64,000 nt of DNA from Colidextribacter sp. OB.20 (GTDB lineage: Bacteria; Bacillota; Clostridia; Oscillospirales; Oscillospiraceae): NCBI RefSeq assembly GCF_009911595.1, contig NZ_QWKG01000019.1, positions 1-64,000 on the forward strand, given 5' to 3'. Below the pieces are notes generated by a model, which did no database searches, was not told the origin of the DNA, and saw only the letters and a program-made list of their open reading frames with translations. A program made the position numbers and the translations under genes. Below, piece by piece: positions 60,712 to 64,000 of this stretch (within the stretch, counting starts at the first letter, position 1; every line of letters begins with the position of its first letter).

Positions 60712-61592
60712 CCCTTCAGTCCTCCCACGGTCATGCCCTGGGTCAGCTTTTGCTGTACGCACATATAGAGGATCAGGGTGGGCAGCATCACCAACACCAG
60801 GCCGGCGTACAGCCGCCCGAACTGGGCCGCCGACTGGGATGCCTGCATCAGGTTGAGCAGGCCCACCGGCAGAGTTTTCTGCCCGGTGGCGCTGTTCATC
60901 AGAGTCATGGAGATGATGTACTCGTTCCAGAAGGACAGGAAGTTAAACAGGATAATTGTAAGAATGGAGGGCTGGGCCATGGGGAAGATAACCCGGATCA
61001 TGGCCTGGCCGTAGCCCGCGCCGTCGATGTAGGCGGCCTCCTCAAAGTCGTGGGGGAGGGTGGCGAAGTAGCCCGACAGCAGGTAGACGGTGAAGGGCAG
61101 GGCGGTGGCGGCGTAAACCACCGCCAGGGTCACCAGATTGTTCATAAAGATGTTGTTCAGCTTGAACAGGTAGTTCATCCAGCTGTCCCAGTCCCGCATC
61201 ATCAGGAAAATGGGCACCACAATGTAGTTGACATTGATGAACAATCCGGCCATAAAGGCGGTGTTCAGGAACTTGCTGCCTCGGAAGCGGAAGCGGGACA
61301 GGCAGTAGGCGGCCGGCAGGGCCACCACCAGCAGGATGGCCAGTGACAGGACGGTGACCAGCACCGAGTTGAGCATATAGCTGCCCATTTTGGCCGCGGT
61401 CCAGGCGTCCACGAAGTTCTGCCAGTAGAAGGTGGCGGGCAGGGTCCAGGGGTTGCCGTAGAACTCGCTGTTCTGCTTGATGGAGGCCAGGAATACCCAG
61501 CCCACCGGCACGATGATGACCACCGCCAGGGTGATGAGCACCACATAGATGAAGACCTTATACAGCGTGTCGGCGGAATTACTCTTTTTCAT
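60708..61592 (-). CDS. Sugar ABC transporter permease (MalG type), second importer
   Basis: 294 residues, six membrane helices; EAA loop DFEEAAYIDGAGYGQAMIRV; C-terminal QGMTVGGLKG. Its stop overlaps the SMI1/KNR4 start. Follows the MalF-type permease gene by 16 bases. Confidence 0.93.
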   Translation of the reverse strand: MKKSNSADTLYKVFIYVVLITLAVVIIVPVGWVFLASIKQNSEFYGNPWTLPATFYWQNFVDAWTAAKMGSYMLNSVLVTVLSLAILLVVALPAAYCLSRFRFRGSKFLNTAFMAGLFINVNYIVVPIFLMMRDWDSWMNYLFKLNNIFMNNLVTLAVVYAATALPFTVYLLSGYFATLPHDFEEAAYIDGAGYGQAMIRVIFPMAQPSILTIILFNFLSFWNEYIISMTLMNSATGQKTLPVGLLNLMQASQSAAQFGRLYAGLVLVMLPTLILYMCVQQKLTQGMTVGGLKG

Positions 61593-61608
61593 GCTCTCAT
61601 CCCTCCTC

Positions 61609-62481
61609 TCACATCTGGAGTACGTCCCGCTTGGTGACTTGGTTGACCACAGCGGACAGTGTGAAGGAGAACAGGAAGATAATCACGCCGGCGGCCATAG
61701 CGTAGCCGTACAGGCCTTCGTCCTTCTGGGCGTACATGAAGCTCAGGCCCACATCGGCCATCCCCTTAGCCACCATGGCCTTGACAAACAGGAAGGCCAT
61801 ATTGATAGTGGAGATGATGAAGAACGTGAGGGTGGTGCGGATGTTGGTCCAGATCAGGGGCAGGGTGATCTCAAAGAACTGATTCAGCCGGCCCGCGCCG
61901 TCCAGGCTGGCCGACTCATACAGGTCCACCGGGACGGCAGACATGGAGGCCATATACATGACCATATAGTAGCCGATGGCCTGCCACACCATAGCGATGA
62001 TAACGCTGACGATAACCATGGGCTGGTCCTTCCAGAGCACCATGACCTCCCGGCCGGCGAACAGGGAGAAAATGCTGTTGAGCATCCCGTTGTCCGGCTT
62101 GTAAATGGCGGAGAAGATGCCGGCGATGACCACCACGGAGAGGATGTTGGGGATGTAGAAGATGATGCGGAAGAAATTCTGCCCCTTTATCTTCTCCCGG
62201 GTGAGGATGGCGGCAAAGACGATGGCAAAGAAAAAGGTGATGATGGTCACGGTGACGATGAGCAGGATGGTGTTCTGCATGGAGACGATGAACTTGGTGT
62301 CCTTGAACAGGACCTTGAAGTTGTTCAGCCCCACAAAGGTCTCCGTGGGAGAGTAGGCCCCCCGCTCGAAGAGAGACATGCGGAACACATTGAAGGTGGG
62401 CATAACCATGAAGAGGAAGAACAGGATGGTGGCCGGGGCGACGCACAGGGCGATAAACCGGCTGCGGCCTGGGCTGCGCAT
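61609..62481 (-). CDS. Sugar ABC transporter permease (MalF type), second importer
   Basis: 290 residues, six membrane helices; EAA loop DLYESASLDGAGRLNQFFEI TLPL. The ATG at 62481 (MRSPGRSRFIALCV) follows AAGGAG; an open frame to 62559 runs through the intergenic hairpin and is rejected. Second gene of the minus-strand operon. Confidence 0.92.
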   Translation of the reverse strand: MRSPGRSRFIALCVAPATILFFLFMVMPTFNVFRMSLFERGAYSPTETFVGLNNFKVLFKDTKFIVSMQNTILLIVTVTIITFFFAIVFAAILTREKIKGQNFFRIIFYIPNILSVVVIAGIFSAIYKPDNGMLNSIFSLFAGREVMVLWKDQPMVIVSVIIAMVWQAIGYYMVMYMASMSAVPVDLYESASLDGAGRLNQFFEITLPLIWTNIRTTLTFFIISTINMAFLFVKAMVAKGMADVGLSFMYAQKDEGLYGYAMAAGVIIFLFSFTLSAVVNQVTKRDVLQM

Positions 62482-62512
62482 GGGATCGCTCCTTTCTCTC
62501 TGGAAATAGAAC

Positions 62513-62545
62513 GGCGGCGGTGAGCGGTTTTCGCTCACCGCCGCC
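62513..62545 (-). promoter_or_regulatory. Strong intra-operon hairpin between binding-protein and permease genes
   Basis: GGCGGCGGTGAGCG/CGCTCACCGCCGCC, 14-bp stem with a short loop, no T tract. Such hairpins after binding-protein genes protect the upstream message or cause partial termination, giving more binding protein than permease (established for several sugar operons; inferred here). Confidence 0.65.
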
Positions 62546-62582
62546 TGCGTTACGGACAATCGAATGGGTTAGGCGGGGAAGA

Positions 62583-63971
62583 TCACTCTGTCAGCAGATT
62601 TTCGCGCATCTGGTCGCTGGCGGCCTTGATGTCGGCCATCCACTGGTCCGGGGTCAGGGAGCCGTTCACCAGGCTGTTGAAGGGGTCGAAGAAGACCTCG
62701 CGCACGCTGCCCAGGCCGGGCACGGAGGCGTAGGCGGCGAAGCCGCCCATGACGGCGGAGGCGCCGTTGTCATAGATGGAGTAGAAGATCTTGTTGTCGC
62801 CCTCCATGCTGTCGGTGATGCCGGTGATGGGCTGGGCGGCGCCGCCCTTGGCGAAGATCTCGGCAGCCTTGTCGCTGTACAGGAAGGCCACAAACTGCTT
62901 GGCGCCATCCAGGTTGGGGGCCTGAGCGGGAATCCAGGCCTGCTCCATCCAGCAGTAGCTGGCGCTGGTGCCGCTGCCGCTGCCAGGCAGGGCGCACATG
63001 CCCCACTGGAAGCCGTCGGCCCGAGGGGCGTCCTTCATCTCGCCCACCAGCCAGGTGCCGTTGGGGATGAACAGGGCCTTGTTGTCCAGAATCAGCTGCT
63101 GGTTCTGGGTGAAGTCCTGGTCGTTGGCCTGGGCCACAGTCACCTTGGCGGTGTAGCCGGCCAGCTTGCTCATCACGTCGAAGCACTGCTTGGCCTCGTC
63201 GGTATCCCAGATGCCCTCGGCGTAGTTCATGGCCTTGTCAAAGAACTCGGGCCCGCCCACGGAGTAGAGCAGGGTGGGGAAGAAGGTGTCAAAATAGCCG
63301 GTGGTGGGGTAAGTAAACAGGTCATAGCCCTCGGCCTTGGCCTTGTCGCCCAGAGCCCACATCTCGTCCCAGGTAGTGGGGACGGTCCAGCCCTTCTCCG
63401 CGAAGAGGCCGGCGTTGTAGAACAGGCCGCAGGGGGAGTAGAACATGGGGGCCAGGTAGGTCTTGCCGTCGCCGTAGGGGTTGGTGATGGAGGTGTCGGT
63501 AAAGCCGGGGACGATCTTGTCGGAGACCTTGGCGCTCTCGCCGGGGACGGTCATGGACAGCACGTCGGTGAGCTCGGCGATGTTCTTGTCCTTGATGAAC
63601 TGCTCGGTGAGCTTCTTGTCACGGCCGGTGGCCAGGTGAATCACGTCGGGGAAGTCGCCGCCCTGCATGGAGGGGCCGATAACGTCCTCCAGGGCCTTGT
63701 CCGAGATCAGCTCCACCTCGATGCCGGTCTCGGCGGTGAAGGCCTCGCAGACCTCTTTCCACATGCCGGGATAGGTCTCCTCATAGGCGGAAGCCAGAGC
63801 CGCCACCTTGATGGAGCCGGCGGGGGTCTCAGGGGTGCTGGCGCCGCCCTGGCTGGAGCTGTTGGAGGGCGGGTTGGACTGGGCGGGGGGCGTCTGAGGC
63901 GCGCCGCCGCAGCCGGCCAGCAGGGACAGAGTCATCGCTGACGCAAGGAGCAGGCTTAACATCTTTTTCAT
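62583..63971 (-). CDS. Sugar ABC transporter substrate-binding lipoprotein, second importer
   Basis: 462 residues. Signal peptide with lipobox LLAGCGG, a Ser/Pro/Gln linker (~24-52), then a family 1 solute-binding fold (FPDVIHLATGRDKKLTEQFI; YLAPMFYSPCGLFYNAGLFA; NKALFIPNGTWLVGEMKDAP). Heads the operon ending in the GH112 gene, so its ligand is probably lacto-N-biose/galacto-N-biose or a related glycan. TTAGGAGG precedes the ATG. The promoter lies outside the window. Confidence 0.94.
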   Translation of the reverse strand: MKKMLSLLLASAMTLSLLAGCGGAPQTPPAQSNPPSNSSSQGGASTPETPAGSIKVAALASAYEETYPGMWKEVCEAFTAETGIEVELISDKALEDVIGPSMQGGDFPDVIHLATGRDKKLTEQFIKDKNIAELTDVLSMTVPGESAKVSDKIVPGFTDTSITNPYGDGKTYLAPMFYSPCGLFYNAGLFAEKGWTVPTTWDEMWALGDKAKAEGYDLFTYPTTGYFDTFFPTLLYSVGGPEFFDKAMNYAEGIWDTDEAKQCFDVMSKLAGYTAKVTVAQANDQDFTQNQQLILDNKALFIPNGTWLVGEMKDAPRADGFQWGMCALPGSGSGTSASYCWMEQAWIPAQAPNLDGAKQFVAFLYSDKAAEIFAKGGAAQPITGITDSMEGDNKIFYSIYDNGASAVMGGFAAYASVPGLGSVREVFFDPFNSLVNGSLTPDQWMADIKAASDQMRENLLTE

Positions 63972-64000
63972 CGTTTCTAAACCTCCTAAAAAATATAGAC

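Overview
The window looks like a chromosomal segment of a GC-rich, anaerobic, endospore-lineage gut Firmicute of the Oscillospirales (Flavonifractor/Lawsonibacter/Intestinimonas-like). This is inferred from content, not from a database match. The evidence is a BofA/YaaL sporulation pair, a CIRCE-controlled groESL operon, an NAD-linked [FeFe] hydrogenase, SLH and lipoprotein export signals, sigma-A type promoters with 16-18 base spacers, and GC-rich palindromic repeats between genes. No rRNA, CRISPR array, prophage or classical insertion sequence was seen.

Layout. 0-9 kb: a GyrB/ParE-GyrA/ParC type IIA topoisomerase pair split by a small membrane protein and a REP-associated (RAYT) transposase, then a LUD protein, a transglutaminase-like lipoprotein and an SLH protein. 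9-18 kb: yaaL-bofA, two tRNA-Ser, rsmA, ATP-dependent pckA, a YerC-like regulator, a methyltransferase, hslO and pfkA. 18.2-21.4 kb: a five-tRNA cluster (Val, Asp, Phe, Gly, Cys), a membrane-anchored foldase, a MITE-like element, a probable 6S RNA and a DUF1292 gene. 21.5-31.8 kb: a class A PBP, ACT-domain protein, homoserine dehydrogenase, aspartokinase, a candidate type I toxin-antitoxin locus, tatD with its radical SAM partner, and groES-groEL. 31.9-42.1 kb: accessory genes, namely a TPR/DUF4037/DUF4125 operon, a divergent MerR-MATE pair, a response regulator/ABC/histidine kinase module and an ECF sigma factor with a DUF2461 gene. 42.2-49.7 kb (mostly minus strand): the HydC-HydB-HydA hydrogenase, a phosphoesterase, a ParB-like protein and an oxidoreductase.

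49.9-64 kb reads as one carbohydrate locus. On the plus strand are galE, a sugar nucleotidyltransferase, an N-acetylhexosamine-kinase-like gene, a PocR/AraC regulator and a three-gene sugar ABC importer. On the minus strand are a second ABC importer, an SMI1/KNR4 gene, a two-TM small protein and a GH112 galactosyl-N-acetylhexosamine phosphorylase. Together these encode uptake and phosphorolysis of lacto-N-biose/galacto-N-biose-type disaccharides from mucin or milk glycans, then phosphorylation, nucleotide activation and epimerisation of the products. Neither importer has its own ATPase gene here.

Two repeat layers overlie the genes. One is a GTAGGG...CCCTAC palindromic family that also lies inside the RAYT gene, between groES and groEL, and at gene ends where it supplies stop codons. 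The other is a MITE-like family with terminal inverted repeats. The most novel-looking loci are the type I toxin-antitoxin candidate (27.7-28.05 kb), the RAYT gene carrying repeats in frame (2.9-3.5 kb), and the TPR/DUF4037/DUF4125 operon (32-34.5 kb).
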